This document shows positions 20,461 through 30,960 of a stretch of DNA of 31,994 nt, piece by piece. How positions within the stretch are numbered: position 1 is the first letter of the stretch; each line of letters opens with the position of its first letter. A program made the position numbers and the translations under genes. The DNA lies in the NCBI GenBank assembly GCA_003427395.1, contig BFEA01000948.1, positions 56,033 through 88,026 of the forward strand. Direction: 5' to 3'. Source of the DNA: Chara braunii (Eukaryota; Streptophyta; Charophyceae; Charales; Characeae). The notes under the pieces were generated by a model. The model saw only the letters and a program-made list of their open reading frames with translations, was not told the origin of the DNA and made no database searches.

Positions 20461-21838
20461 AGGAAAAATTGCGTATGGTTTCAACAAACATGAGCTTGTA
20501 ACAACAGATTTGCCTCCCTTAACCACGAGGGACATTATACCATTTATGCTTGGTTATCAGACACTTATGATTGGTTAGGGTCGAACTTAGGTCCAACTTA
20601 ATGAGGATTCAATAATGGACATACTATACTGATAAAAGTTGTGTCCTTTGGTTTAAACAATCCTATAAGGAGAGTTTGTCCCCTCTTCTTTCCTACTAAG
20701 CTTTGAGTCTTTATTTCAGAAATAGGAAAAGGGGATGTGAGGATCAACACTCAATTTAGGGAGAGTATTACAGGGAGAGTATTATAAGATCTGCCCAAAT
20801 TAAAGGTCTTTTTTTTAAGTGAGGAAAGTTTCGTAATGGGACACTGGACCCGGAGCAAGATCCCACTAACCATGTATGTGGATTAGTGTGATGGGTGTGG
20901 AACGGGTGGGGGACAGGTGGGTGGCAACGTGAAATAGGGAAAATAAACACAAAAAAACATTTCATCGCAAAACAAACGAAGAAAAAAATGTTAAAAAAAA
21001 AAAGAAAGTGCTCTTCTCACAGATGGTGCCTGCTCCAGGCGGGGTGTCAGATGTCAGGGTATGATTCACTGACCATGGTTGTGGCAGTCAAGACAACTGC
21101 ATGTGAGTGGGCACACGGACCATATTCATTGACAATAGTCTAAGGCTTCCTTGAAATAGGCCGCAATGCACGTTGTTCGGTTGTTCTGACAAAAATTATC
21201 TTTGGCAAAGGAGGGCAAGAGTAACTTCATACACCATTTGCTGTAGGTGAGGTGATCGAACCCTCCCGAACACCTCCCAAACCACGACCAATTTCCAGCG
21301 ATGAAGCCATTCGTCTTTGCCTTCACTGTGAGTGAAACGTGTGTGATTTCGCGAACCAAAAAACTTGGTTGTGATTTCACGCACGTTTGGGACAGCCACA
21401 AGACCTCAACAACAAAAACAAAAGAAAAACCTGCCAATGGGAGAGCAAAAGAAAAACCTCCCAAACCAGGTCCATTCGGTTGGTTGAAGTTTGACGTGAC
21501 GCTGCAGTAGGCACAAAGGGGTGGTGGATGGTAGAGGGGCATGATACGAGGAACAAGGGTTCCAATCGGCCGAATTAGGCCGATTTCATACTATAATAGG
21601 TCTTTGAAGAATAGAATGGGTAGGGGCATAAGTAGGCTAGTTAGTGGGAGTAAGATAGGGTAGGAGAGTTGCAGAGACAGGATGGCAGTCGTGGGTCAGT
21701 TGAAAATTTTCAGACTTACTGATTTGGAGACACTCATAAGCTGAACTGGTTGATGCTGTCAGGATAACTCCCGAGTTGAATTGTAAGGTCCCCGACCTCA
21801 ACTATTTCTGTTTGCAATAAAGTGAACCATTAAAAAAC
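20461..21838 (+). other. LINE-A 3' UTR with an interruption
   Basis: The stretch GGGACACTGGACCCGGAGCAAG near 20842-20863 matches LINE-B 3' UTR at about 30063-30084. The next LINE-B 3' UTR block (GTAAGCTAAACTGGCTGAAG) has its match only at about 21729, so some 0.85 kb of unrelated sequence lies between. The final block GATAACTCCCGAGTTGAATT, GGTCCCCGACCTCAA and AATAAAGT is shared with LINE-B. The inserted piece contains A-rich runs near 20950-21005 and an inverted repeat AATCGGCC/GGCCGATT at 21564-21585, but no terminal repeats I could see. Confidence 0.6.
21816..21821 (+). promoter_or_regulatory. Polyadenylation signal of LINE-A
   Basis: AATAAA is followed about 10 nt later by a short A run (TTAAAAAACA). 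The same hexamer in the same context occurs at 30192-30197 in LINE-B, which supports it as the element's own signal. Confidence 0.6.
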
Positions 21839-21840
21839 AT

Positions 21841-22569
21841 CCTTCTCCCGGGCTTAATTCACAAAAACAAGCTACCGCTGATTTCCTGACAGTCACACAC
21901 CTTAAACACTAATCTACATACATCGGTAGTGGGATCTCGCTCTCGGTTCCAGGGGCGAGGTCCCATTAGCAGTCGGATAGGAGTATGGCCAATCCAGTGT
22001 GACACGAAGTGGCAGTAGACTGACAGGTTCATTACGAATTTATGGGTTGAAAAAACTGGAAAAAGGCAAAAGAAAAAAAAAAGCAAAGTGAGAGAGGAAG
22101 AGGCGTTGCGGCGGCGAAGCAATGCGTTATGAAGCGGTGCGTTAGGGCGAGATGGTAGGGCGGAGCGGCGTTAGGGTTCGGCCCGTGCCTTTTCCTGGCA
22201 CGGGTCCACCCTACATGCGCAAGGGGAAGGAGGAGTCGTCTTCGGCAGTCCCGAGGAAGGAGACTCTGGCCGAGTGTCGGACGCGTCGGACTTGTCGGAC
22301 TTGTCGAGAAACGTCGGTTGAGAAACGTTGCGTCAGGCGTTTGTTTTTTGGGAACCAACATTCTTCGGCCCCGATGAGGGATGTGTGCTTGGTTGCAGCG
22401 ATCAGAACTCTGTAGATGTCTTCCTAAGCTAATGGTACTCCATTAAAACTTGGGGATCTGGGGGAGTGCATTCTTTTTGTTCCCTGATTGTGGAAGTCTC
22501 TGTATGTGAGAGTTATTACTGTTTTTCTTATTGCTAGGATTGGGAACGGGTAGGGTTATTTCAGCCAGA
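21841..22569 (+). other. Presumed 5' UTR region of LINE-B
   Basis: This follows the LINE-A 3' end. It contains a segment CGGTAGTGGGATCTCGCTC (near 21924) similar to CGGTAGTGGGACCTCGCCC at about 30719 downstream of LINE-B. There is a GC-rich block near 22100-22170 with GGCG/GCGG words, and short tandem TCGGACTTG and GAGAAACGT repeats near 22280-22330. L1 elements carry an internal promoter in their 5' UTR and this is the candidate place, but no specific promoter motif is recognised. Confidence 0.4.
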
Positions 22570-25461
22570 ATGGCGGAAGTGGAGCGGTCAACAACCCCCC
22601 ACCCCCCTCCCGCCTGCTGCCTCATCTAACCTCCCAGACCCTCCCCTATCGAAGAAGGACATATCCCGTATTAGGGAAACACTGAGTAAATGTTATTCGA
22701 ATGACATATTGCCAAAAAAAATAGCCCCGAATATAGTAGAGAGCCTGAGGGGCGAGGGCTACATTAGAGTTAAAATTAGTAAGGAACTTTATAAAGTCCA
22801 AGTCCAGTGGCTCAAAGACCATGCAGTTACAGTGTGTTTTTTGGGATGATTTCACATCCCTCCCCGTTGGAGTCCAGTGCAATTTGATCCGTATCTACGA
22901 GGACGGGTGGGCTTCTGCCAAGTCCATATATGCACCACCGATAAGAGGCTTGTTTCATAATGAAGTAAGGGACTTGGTGACTTATGTGGCGTCGTCACCA
23001 AAAATAGCTACGTGGATGAAAAACAAAGCCCACCTAGTCGTGGAATTGGACAAAAAGAAATACTCACTCCGTTTTGGTCCATGGATGTTAGGAGTGCAAT
23101 TGCCAGAATGGAGGGATGCGATGCGAGCCCCGTATTTTTGGGTTAGGTGTCCCCAGGTCCCTGTCACGACCATAGCCCTTCTGGAGGGGGTCGTGGAAGA
23201 TGCCTAAGGGGAAATTAAAAAAACTCATACACCCTTTAAAGTAAAGGGTTCCTCGGAACTGCAAGATATCAGGTTCGATCTCACCTCCTCTGCCAAAACG
23301 AGATTCCAGAAAGCCTTGCTCATAGACCTAGAGAGGAAGGGGTGATAAATGTGGATGTGGTATGTGCTGAAACGCCCTGGTACGAAGTTTGTCGCCGTTT
23401 TTATCACTCCTCCTCTGACTCGTTCTGCACGACCAAACCGGAAGAAGGGCAAAAGGGCAAAGGAAAAGAAGAGTCGATTGAGAAAGGAATCTCAAACTCG
23501 AGTAATCCAAAGACTACAGAGAAGGTTAGAATTCAAGAAAATGATGCAAACCCCGTCCACAAAGAGAAAGATAACCACGATTCTAAGTCATTTACGAAGG
23601 AAGGTAAGTCACACAAGGAAAAAGAAGTTGACTCTTCTGAATGTAAAGGTGACGGAAAGAAAGAAGTCAAGGGAAAGGGGAAACGACGGAAAGGCAAAAG
23701 TAACGTGAAAGAAAAATCCCGTTTGTCTGCTACCACAAAAAAAAATGGAAGGCAATTTCAACGGGTAAGAGAGCGGTCACCCACCTGGGAGAAGAGACAT
23801 TGAAAGAGGTAGAGAAACCCCCGGCCAATGATATCTCAATGGAAGGACAGAAGAATCCAGCCTTTGGAAAAGAGGTGGACGGTAGTGAAGAAGGAGGGAC
23901 CAAAGACACAACCCCCCCTCCTCTGTCACCAGCCTCAGACATGATTTTAATCTCAGAATCGAAATCTCACCCGGACTCGAGCTCTGAAGACGAAGACAAA
24001 TTGACAAGGGTTAGTAGGAAGACTGGTAAAAAAAGAAAAGAAATGGAAGGTCATCTCCTGAACGAAGCATCCGAAAGAGAAAATGTAAAAGAAAACTCAG
24101 TCAATGATGATAACATGATGAAGTCATAGAGTGATCTCTTAGAAAGGGAAGGAGATTACAGCGAAGGGGAAAGTGACAGGGACTTTGATCATAGTAAGGA
24201 CTCCCTAGGGGGAAGGAAGGAGGAGGAGGAAGGTCATCAGAAAATAGAAGGAAGTAAACAAACGAAACTGAGGGAAGAGGATAATGGTTTGGGTGGCGAG
24301 AGGGAAAAGGAGATTGGTTCAAGAGACTTGAAGGGACACGGTGGATCTACACTGTTAAATAACAAAAAAAAATTCATTTACACATGGCAGCCTTATGAAG
24401 GGGAAGACTCTGCGGGTTTAGCCCCCGAAGGATGGGCGGAAATTCCCTCCCGAAAAGCTCTTTCGTGTAACCCTTTTTCTGAGTCTGTGGCCCACCCTCT
24501 TTCTGAGAAGGGAAAAAAGACAGTGGTCCCATCTGAAAAAATAGATGGGACCATCGCTCCCTCTGCACAACTGCAGATATCTTCATCCTCACACCCTCTC
24601 CCACAGAATCTGCAATTTGGGGCCAAACATAACAACCAACGAGGGTCTGGCCAGCCCCATATGCCAGCGGACAGAGATCATGTACGCAGAGGCCCAGCTG
24701 CCAAGAAAGCAAGAATGCTTGACGACCAGGCCAGACCAACAGAGTTATCGGATTTCGTGCACGACCCTGAAAACCAAAGGCAAAAGGGGGAGACCAATAA
24801 GAAGAGGTTCCAAACAGAAAGTCTAATTCATCAGGCTCTCTTGTTGGGCGCCCCGATGAGGACTCTACCAAGACAGAAACAACTGAACAAGTTGAAAAAT
24901 CCAATCAAAGAAATATTTATCCCACTTATTATGTCGCCCTCTCCACAGGGATTAATTGTATTGACTAAATTGACTGAAAAGGAAGAATTAGAAATACCTA
25001 CAATCCCTGTGTCTGGCCAACCCTTGGTGCCCGAAAACTGAGAAGACGCAAGGTCCTTCACCGGACGGGTTCTGTTGCGTCCGCACAGATATATATCCAC
25101 CCTCTTTGAAGGAGACTCTGCTTTGTTACACATTTATGTCTTGGGGTTGCAGAAACTGAGCACCTCTTTTGACAAGTGGAGTGCCCTTAGAGTTCACTAG
25201 TCCCTGCTATATAACTTCACACACAACAGAGTGGAATAAGTGTCTAAGATAAAACTTACGGAGGGTTTGACAGGGAAGAAACTGACAGATTGGATTAGAT
25301 ACGCAGACATGCAGAGACGCTTGAGTGGAGACACTCTACTGAGCAACCTGCAGGAAATGATTTCATTTGCAGTTACTCCTGCGTCCTCATCTTCCATAGA
25401 GGGGGGAAGCCGTATCAAACAGACTGACGGCGCAAGTCGCAGTAATGGTCTTGCCCAGTAA
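22570..25461 (+). pseudogene. LINE-B ORF1 (nucleic-acid-binding, Gag-like), frameshifted
   Basis: A plausible start is the ATG at 22570 (MAEVERSTT); a C-rich stretch just after it shifts frame before SKKDISRIRETLSKCYSND. The frame then shifts again near 22840 in a T run and continues as IRIYEDGWASAKSIYAPPIR, RGLFHNE, YVASSPKIATW, GPWMLGVQLPEW and FWVRCPQVPV, an arrangement like plant DUF4283 (RRM-like). The zinc knuckle at 23381-23428 reads YEVCRRFYHSSSDSFC, with the first Cys replaced by Tyr. A Lys/Glu/Ser-rich tail follows to about 24300, then a less biased C-terminal part (24289-25041) and the end at 25461. Stops lie at 25039-25041 and near 25197. At about 960 codons it is long for a plant LINE ORF1. 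Confidence 0.78.
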
Positions 25462-28400
25462 AATCGTACTTGTTTCATCGAATATCAGGGGATTGGGCGA
25501 TACTTCATTCAGAGATAAAAAGCCTCGAGTAAAAAGTTGGTTACATAAGAAGGTTGTTCACGTCCTGGCTTTGCAGGAAATCAAACTTTACTCATTTAAA
25601 ATAACTGACTTGACTGACTAGTGGGAAGGGCCTCAGTTCTGGGCCCCCGCTAATGGTACCTACGGAGGGACTGCTATTTTAATCAATAAAGACCTGGACT
25701 GTACCATAATCGACTCATGTATAGATCCATCTGGAAGGTGGGTGTGGGTCAAATTGGCAGTGGGATCAGAGGACTGGGGTATAATGTCTATCTACGCCCC
25801 AATAGAATACCAAGAGAGAATTGAGTTTTTTGCTAATCTATCAGCCATCATCCCAAATACAAAGGATTTGATTTTGTTGGGTGATTTCAATACTATTTTT
25901 AATACGGGCTTGGATTCGCTAATCAACTCCCCATTAAGAAGCGATTCCCTGCTGCTATCCACATTTAAAAACTCTCAATCTTTGGTAGATGTCTACAAGG
26001 AACTGAACCCGGACGCTCAGGGTTTATATGGTATGGTCCCTGACCAAGTCGCCCCATCCCCCAACCAAACAAAAAGTTTGACTTTATTCTTGCGAGGGGA
26101 TGTCCATGAGACCGGTGTATGTGGTCTGACATTGCAGTGGCAACATATTCTGACCACTACCCAGTCCTCATGGACATTATCTCAAATGACACAATCGAAA
26201 GGCATACACCCCCTTTCATGTTGAATGTCAGTAATTTAAAAGATGAAGGTATAATAAATTGGATAAATGATCAGATGAATGAATGAATGAAGGCAAAGGA
26301 CCTATTCCTTAAGGATATAGGTGAGTGGGCAGCAGTTGACATAAGAATAATAAGGTCTTCTCTGATGGTGTTCTCAAGAATAAAGGCGGCAGCTAGACAG
26401 TGGAGTGAGAAGAGTTTGCAAAAAAAATCAGAGAAGCAAAATCTAAAATGGACAAAGATCCCTTTGAGGACTATTATTAGGCGGAAATTAGAAAGGAAAG
26501 TCTGTTACAATTGGAAAATCTGGAATCTCATAAACAAACTGAATAGTTGGAGTGGCTGAAACTCGGGGGAGTTATCGGCTATGACATGATGACAAAATTG
26601 ACTTTCATGTCTTTATTGTTGAGGCAGTCAAGACCGTTGATGGTGGAGTTCTCCCACCCTTTCTCGCTGTCTCTACCCAAAGCAACGGACACAGACACAA
26701 TATGTGCCTACGCGGTTGAATACTTCAGGGATATAGTAACCACACGACGCCCATTCGATACATTGGACACATATTTTTCTTTGTCTTCAGATTTATGGGA
26801 TCTGACGAGGATAAGACTGACAAGCCAACAAAGCGCAAACTTTGAAGAACCGTTCACAAAATTAAAACTCAAGGTAGCTCAACAGATGGTCATAGGCAAA
26901 TGCCCTGGGTTGGATGGACTCCCGCTATAACTGTTTCAACAATGTTGGAGTGTCTTTGCCCCTTTTTTGTGCCAGATGTACAACAAACTCTTAGCGACAG
27001 GATCTTGTCCAAAATGGTTTGCAAAAGGAACTACCTCCTTGCTCTACAAAAAAGGGGACACGTCAGAAGTTAAAAATTATCGACCTATCTTTGTATTAAA
27101 TGTGATCTATAAAATCTTTGCCAAAGCACAAGTCCGACGGTTGGCTGAAATACTTCCAGATCTGGTTGGGTGGGAGCAAGGTGCTTTTGTCAAAGGTCGT
27201 TCCATATTTGAAAACATCCTAACCACCATACAAGCGCTGAAAGTGGTTGGCAAAGAAGACATAAATATGACAGTTTTACTGCTAGACATGGAAAAAGCGT
27301 ATGATAAAGTGGGTTGGACCTTTGTGTTGACCACGTTGAAGAAAATGGAATTCGACCCCTCCTTTATCAGATCTGTCCAAGTAATGTATTCTCAAGCTAA
27401 TTCGGTAGTAATTGTCAATGGTAACATGTCGGAAGAGTTCCCGCTGACAAGCTCCCTGCGACAAGGTTGTCCACTAACTCCGCTCCTTTTTGTCCTTCAA
27501 TTAGAAGTGTTATTCAAGTTAGACAATATCAGGTATAATAATAACATCACATGAGTATATATATCTCCCTCCTTATATTGGAAAGGAGGGGCGATAGCTG
27601 ATGACCTCACACTAGCGTGTGAGAACACACCAACAAGGATGAATGAAGTAAGAAAGGTATTAGACAAATATTCTGCGCTGTCAGAGGCCTTCATTACCTG
27701 GGACAAGTCAGTGTTTTTCCTCCCCTTACAGTTTGTGCTTTGCGTTGATTGGGGTCTGCGACAAATTGTTACTGGAAACTATAACCGCTTCCTCGGAGTG
27801 CAGATCTCATTGTCGGACTACCCAAGACAATCTTCTGGTGGACAGATTTGCTGCACGGGTGGTGGGTTGGATCAAATCCCACAAGCTGTCATTGTTTGGA
27901 CGAGCGCTGGTTCTGTCATCTGCAATTTTTTCTCTGTTGTGGTTACCCCTAACTGTTCATTACTTGGGGGATGAAGCATGCAAGAAGATTCGTCGCTTGG
28001 CTGCGAGGTACTTATGGAAGCCAAAAGTTTCTGAACTCCAGAATTTAATGTCCAAGGTGGCATGGAAAACTGTAACACAGCCCAGGGAGGAAGGGGGTCT
28101 TGACATCCTAGACCCCCATCAACAGAATGTGGCCTTACTCAGTAAATGAGTAGTGGTTGCCATATTTGAGGAGGAAGAGAAGCTCTGGATCAAGTTTGCT
28201 GAGTATATCCTAGGCCGCCATATTTGAGGAGGAAGAGAAGCTCTGGATCAAGTTTGTTGAGTATATCTTGAACAATGACTGATCACTAAGGGATAACTCT
28301 GATGTATGGAGAGTAATTATGCTGAATGCCTATGCCGGCAAGAAAACTAAATCTAGAATCTGGTCTTCCATCCTTTCCGCATGGAAACGAGTTCGTCCAT

Positions 28401-29673
28401 AACTAGTTAGGCCACCCGAAACTATAATTGAAGTGCTGAATCAGTTCATTTTTGAAAACTCGCTGGTGATCAATATTAATGGTCTTCCTTTCCAGCTAGC
28501 AAAGGAGAGGGGGGACTTTGGGAAGAGATGGGTCGAAAGGGGCATTATGCAGGTGAAGGACCTGTGGGATGCGGGCGCAGCTAATTGGAAGTCCTCGACC
28601 GAGATGAAAAGGAAGCTACTCATCCAGGCAATTCCAACACAATGGATATCCTTGCTCAATGAATCTGAAGAGCACGAAACTGGGACCTGGCTTTTCCAGA
28701 CTACAGATACCCATCCCCAGAAGATACTGCGAGTCATCGGTCCAGACCAGGGGGGAGGGAAGAAAGTCAAGTCCTGGGTGGGGAAGAGCCTCCAAAATGG
28801 GAACTCGTCTCTCAGTTATGAAAAAAAGAGTCTGTGCAGACAACGGTAGGCATGGAAGCAGCAAGAGTCGAAGATAAGGGTAGCAGGTATTTCCAAAGCT
28901 TGGTCCTCCTAAAGAAAGAGGCAAGGGATTAAAAAATCGAACCTCTGCACTTTGGTTGGAGGGACGCCATAAACCCACACCCTACCCCACTTTATCAATA
29001 TAAACCCAAGACAACGGTAAAAGCCCAACAACAGTCGAGTAAAAAGAAACCAGGGGATCAAACCCTGACAAGGTTTCAAAAACAAGTTGTGGGTCCGCGT
29101 GGCCCTCCGGACTTCAAGGCTATATGGAGGATTTTGAAAAAAAAACCGTCTAAGAAGCAAGCGGGCATTCAATTGCTACAGGCTATGCAGACTACAACAA
29201 GAGCAGTTTGGTTAGACTCCAAAGGAGTGCCAATGGACACGAAGTGCCCGAGGTGCAATTGGGGCTAGGAAGCAAGCACCCACCTTTGGCTTCAGTGCCC
29301 ACTGGCTAATGAACTGTGGCGTTGGTGGAAGCATCACTGGAAGAATATGGTGGGAGACGAATGAGAATGGACAGATGACTGGATCCTCCATGCTCTTCAC
29401 CCCAAATGGTCAAATTTCAACACTGGTTGGGGCTACATCGCATTTGTGTGCAGAGAAGCAGTGATGAACATCATATGGAAAGCTAGGAATGCAAGAGTCT
29501 TCAGAGGTGAAACGCTCCACATACATCAACAAATTACTCTGGTAGTGGAGCAAATCAGACTGGCTATTCGTGCAGACTGGAGACTGCCCAAGGACAGACA
29601 AGGCAGGGTCTCCCGAAGTTCTCACACCTCCTGGTCGAAGAACAAAATTTGGGCTTCGGTCACCTTAGAGTGA
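25445..29673 (+). pseudogene. LINE-B ORF2: AP endonuclease, reverse transcriptase, zinc motif
   Basis: Starts at the ATG 25445, overlapping the end of ORF1 by 17 nt in the +1 frame. The endonuclease shows N and R of SSNIRGLG, the catalytic Glu in ALQEIK, LGDFN, KKFDFILARG and SDHYPV; it has a TAG at 25619-25621 and a frameshift near 26065. The RT frame runs from 26547 with stops at 26928 and 27552. It shows KCPGLDGLPL, LLYKKGD, NYRPI, QGAFVKGRSI, motif A LLLDMEKAYDKVGW (Asp at 27285), motif B SLRQGCPLTPLLF and motif C IADD (27594-27605). A frameshift near 27830 leads into the thumb (LSLFGRALVLSS, RYLWKP, GGLDILDPHQQN). The zinc motif CPRCNWG, stop (29266-29268), HLWLQC precedes the C-terminal IIWKARNARVFRGE. 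Non-functional as it stands. Confidence 0.85.
28159..28274 (+). repeat. 58-bp tandem duplication in LINE-B ORF2
   Basis: Units 28159-28216 and 28217-28274 both start GCCATATTTGAGGAGGAAGA and differ at only a few positions near their ends. Because 58 is not a multiple of three, the duplication shifts the ORF2 frame. It falls in the linker after the thumb. Low divergence suggests it is much younger than the element. Confidence 0.9.
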
Positions 29674-29772
29674 CGTCTGTTGATTTCTAAATGGTTGCAT
29701 CCCGGAAGCAAAGCTTCGGTCACCTCAGAGGGACGTCTGTTGATTTCTAAATGGTTGCATCCCGGAAGCAAA
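29653..29772 (+). repeat. 60-bp tandem duplication at the ORF2 end of LINE-B
   Basis: Units 29653-29712 and 29713-29772 begin GCTTCGGTCACC and end CCCGGAAGCAAA, with two differences. The ORF2 stop (29671-29673) is in the first unit. In the second unit that TGA is GGA. Confidence 0.92.
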
Positions 29773-30211
29773 GTATCTTAACTTGGTCATTTTAGACCGA
29801 TAAGGTTTAAAGTTGGTACAGTCGTGGTAGGCTGTAAACTGGATCTGATGTCACAAGGGCTTGCATTGATACTACCTTTTCTGAACAGGCCCATGTTGAG
29901 ATTTTTCTGAACTATAGGTCAGTTCCATGGAACAATTTTAATTTTCGTAACCAACGACGTCTCCTGGAATCTATTGGCCACAGGGCTCAAAATGAGGCCC
30001 CCCGCATTTTTTTTACTCAGAGCTTCAAGTTTTACTTTTGGGAAGCTTTAGTCCATCTTGGAAGGGACGCTGGGCCCGGAGCAAGGTTTGGTCTTCGCAC
30101 TTGGCTCGTAAGCTAAACTGGCTGAAGCTGCCAAGATAACTCCGGGTTGAATTGCCAGGTCCCCGGACTCATTCAATTTTTTTACTATTATAATAAAGTT
30201 CCAAGCTTTCC
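29674..30211 (+). other. LINE-B 3' UTR
   Basis: Non-coding; it starts inside a 60-bp duplication and ends at the A-rich tail. Two blocks (about 30063-30084 and 30107-30200) have clear counterparts in the LINE-A 3' UTR, which shows that the two copies share the 3' end the RT would have to recognise. Confidence 0.7.
30192..30197 (+). promoter_or_regulatory. Polyadenylation signal of LINE-B
   Basis: AATAAA lies 15 nt upstream of the A-rich tail, the expected distance for the signal that defined the 3' end of the retrotransposed RNA. Confidence 0.75.
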
Positions 30212-30251
30212 AAAAAAACAAAACAAACAAACAAACAAAAAAAAAAACAAA
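30212..30251 (+). repeat. A-rich tail of LINE-B with (AAAC)n
   Basis: A runs with interspersed C, partly regular AAAC units, end the element. Tails of this kind result from target-primed reverse transcription and later slippage. Confidence 0.85.
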
Positions 30252-30288
30252 GACCTCCCACCGGAAATCACGGCAGAGTGCTTCCCAG

Positions 30289-30316
30289 CCATCAGATCAT
30301 TTTTGTGATCTGATGG
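30289..30316. repeat. Perfect 11-bp hairpin just after the LINE-B tail
   Basis: CCATCAGATCA (30289-30299) and TGATCTGATGG (30306-30316) are exact reverse complements around TTTTTG. It lies 38 bp beyond the tail. It is not followed by a U tract, so a terminator-like role is not supported. Confidence 0.85.
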
Positions 30317-30729
30317 TGGTGGTTGCAACAACAGTGAACAAAGTAACCGCCACATTTTCTGGGATAAACTTGACTTCTGTCAGCAGTGATCCTGACACCC
30401 TCCATACGCTCCGTGATTGAAGGAGGGCTCCACCCAATAAGATAATTGCACAACAGCAAGTAAAATACTGAAAATCTTCTGTCCAGTGGGCCTAAGGCCG
30501 AACCCACCCTCTTTTGGGGTTGGCCACACCCCCAACCTATTGAGAAGATTCTGGCGGGAATCTTTCTTTGCACGGGAGAGGAGGAGGGGAACAAAGATCT
30601 CCTTACTTTTTCGGGTAATACATGTAAAATACTGACCGTGGGATCACGAGGACTGCACGGCAGGATTTGGGTCACTCAACTGCCCCACAAACTCGTTTCT
30701 ATCCTATCCAGTTTCTACCGGTAGTGGGA
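30317..30729. other. Stretch without a supported gene
   Basis: A 127-codon minus-strand frame (30292-30675) spans it but shows no recognisable motif. A 20-bp word near 30719 resembles one near 21924 at the start of LINE-B. Confidence 0.35.
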
Positions 30730-30839
30730 CCTCGCCCCAGGAGCCTACAGCTGGGTAAAGGGCCGAGCATGTTCTGTACCGGGTCCTCGCCCCAGGAGCC
30801 TACAGCTGGGTAAAGGGCCGAGCATGTTCTGTACCGGGT
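30730..30839. repeat. Exact 55-bp tandem duplication
   Basis: Units 30730-30784 and 30785-30839 start CCTCGCCCCAGGAGCCTACA and end TGTTCTGTACCGGGT and are identical by eye. This implies a very recent duplication (or an assembly artefact). Confidence 0.93.
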
Positions 30840-30960
30840 TGTATTGTTGGGGTGTATTCCCGGGCCCCTCTCCCTGTTTTTGGAATGAAATATGCTAACT
30901 TCCCCCCCAAAAAAAAGAAAAGAAGAGAACTGCAATATTTCACTCGTCTGCTTCCAGCGA

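Larger units (their letters stand above)
14836..21838 (+). mobile_element. LINE-A: decayed L1-type non-LTR retrotransposon
   Basis: A broken member of the same family as LINE-B downstream, in the same orientation. In order it shows an ORF1 N-terminal part and zinc knuckle, a shortened ORF1 tail, the last part of an AP endonuclease, a reverse transcriptase with motifs A, B and C, the thumb, and a zf-RVT-like motif. It ends with a 3' UTR and AATAAA (21816-21821). Many stops and frameshifts make it non-functional. Compared with LINE-B about 1.35 kb is missing between the knuckle and the end of the endonuclease. The 3' UTR is interrupted by about 0.85 kb of unrelated sequence. The 5' end is uncertain and I found no target-site duplication. 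Confidence 0.88.
21841..30251 (+). mobile_element. LINE-B: near full-length, inactive L1-type retrotransposon
   Basis: The fuller of the two family members. It has a 5' region, a long ORF1, ORF2 with AP endonuclease, RT, thumb and zf-RVT-like motif, a 3' UTR with AATAAA, and an A-rich tail built partly of AAAC units. Domain order and the DUF4283-like ORF1 are as in green-plant L1 elements. Frameshifts and a handful of stops disable both ORFs, but long frames of several hundred bases remain, so it is younger than LINE-A. The exact 5' end lies somewhere between 21841 and 22570. No target-site duplication was recognised by eye. Confidence 0.88.
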
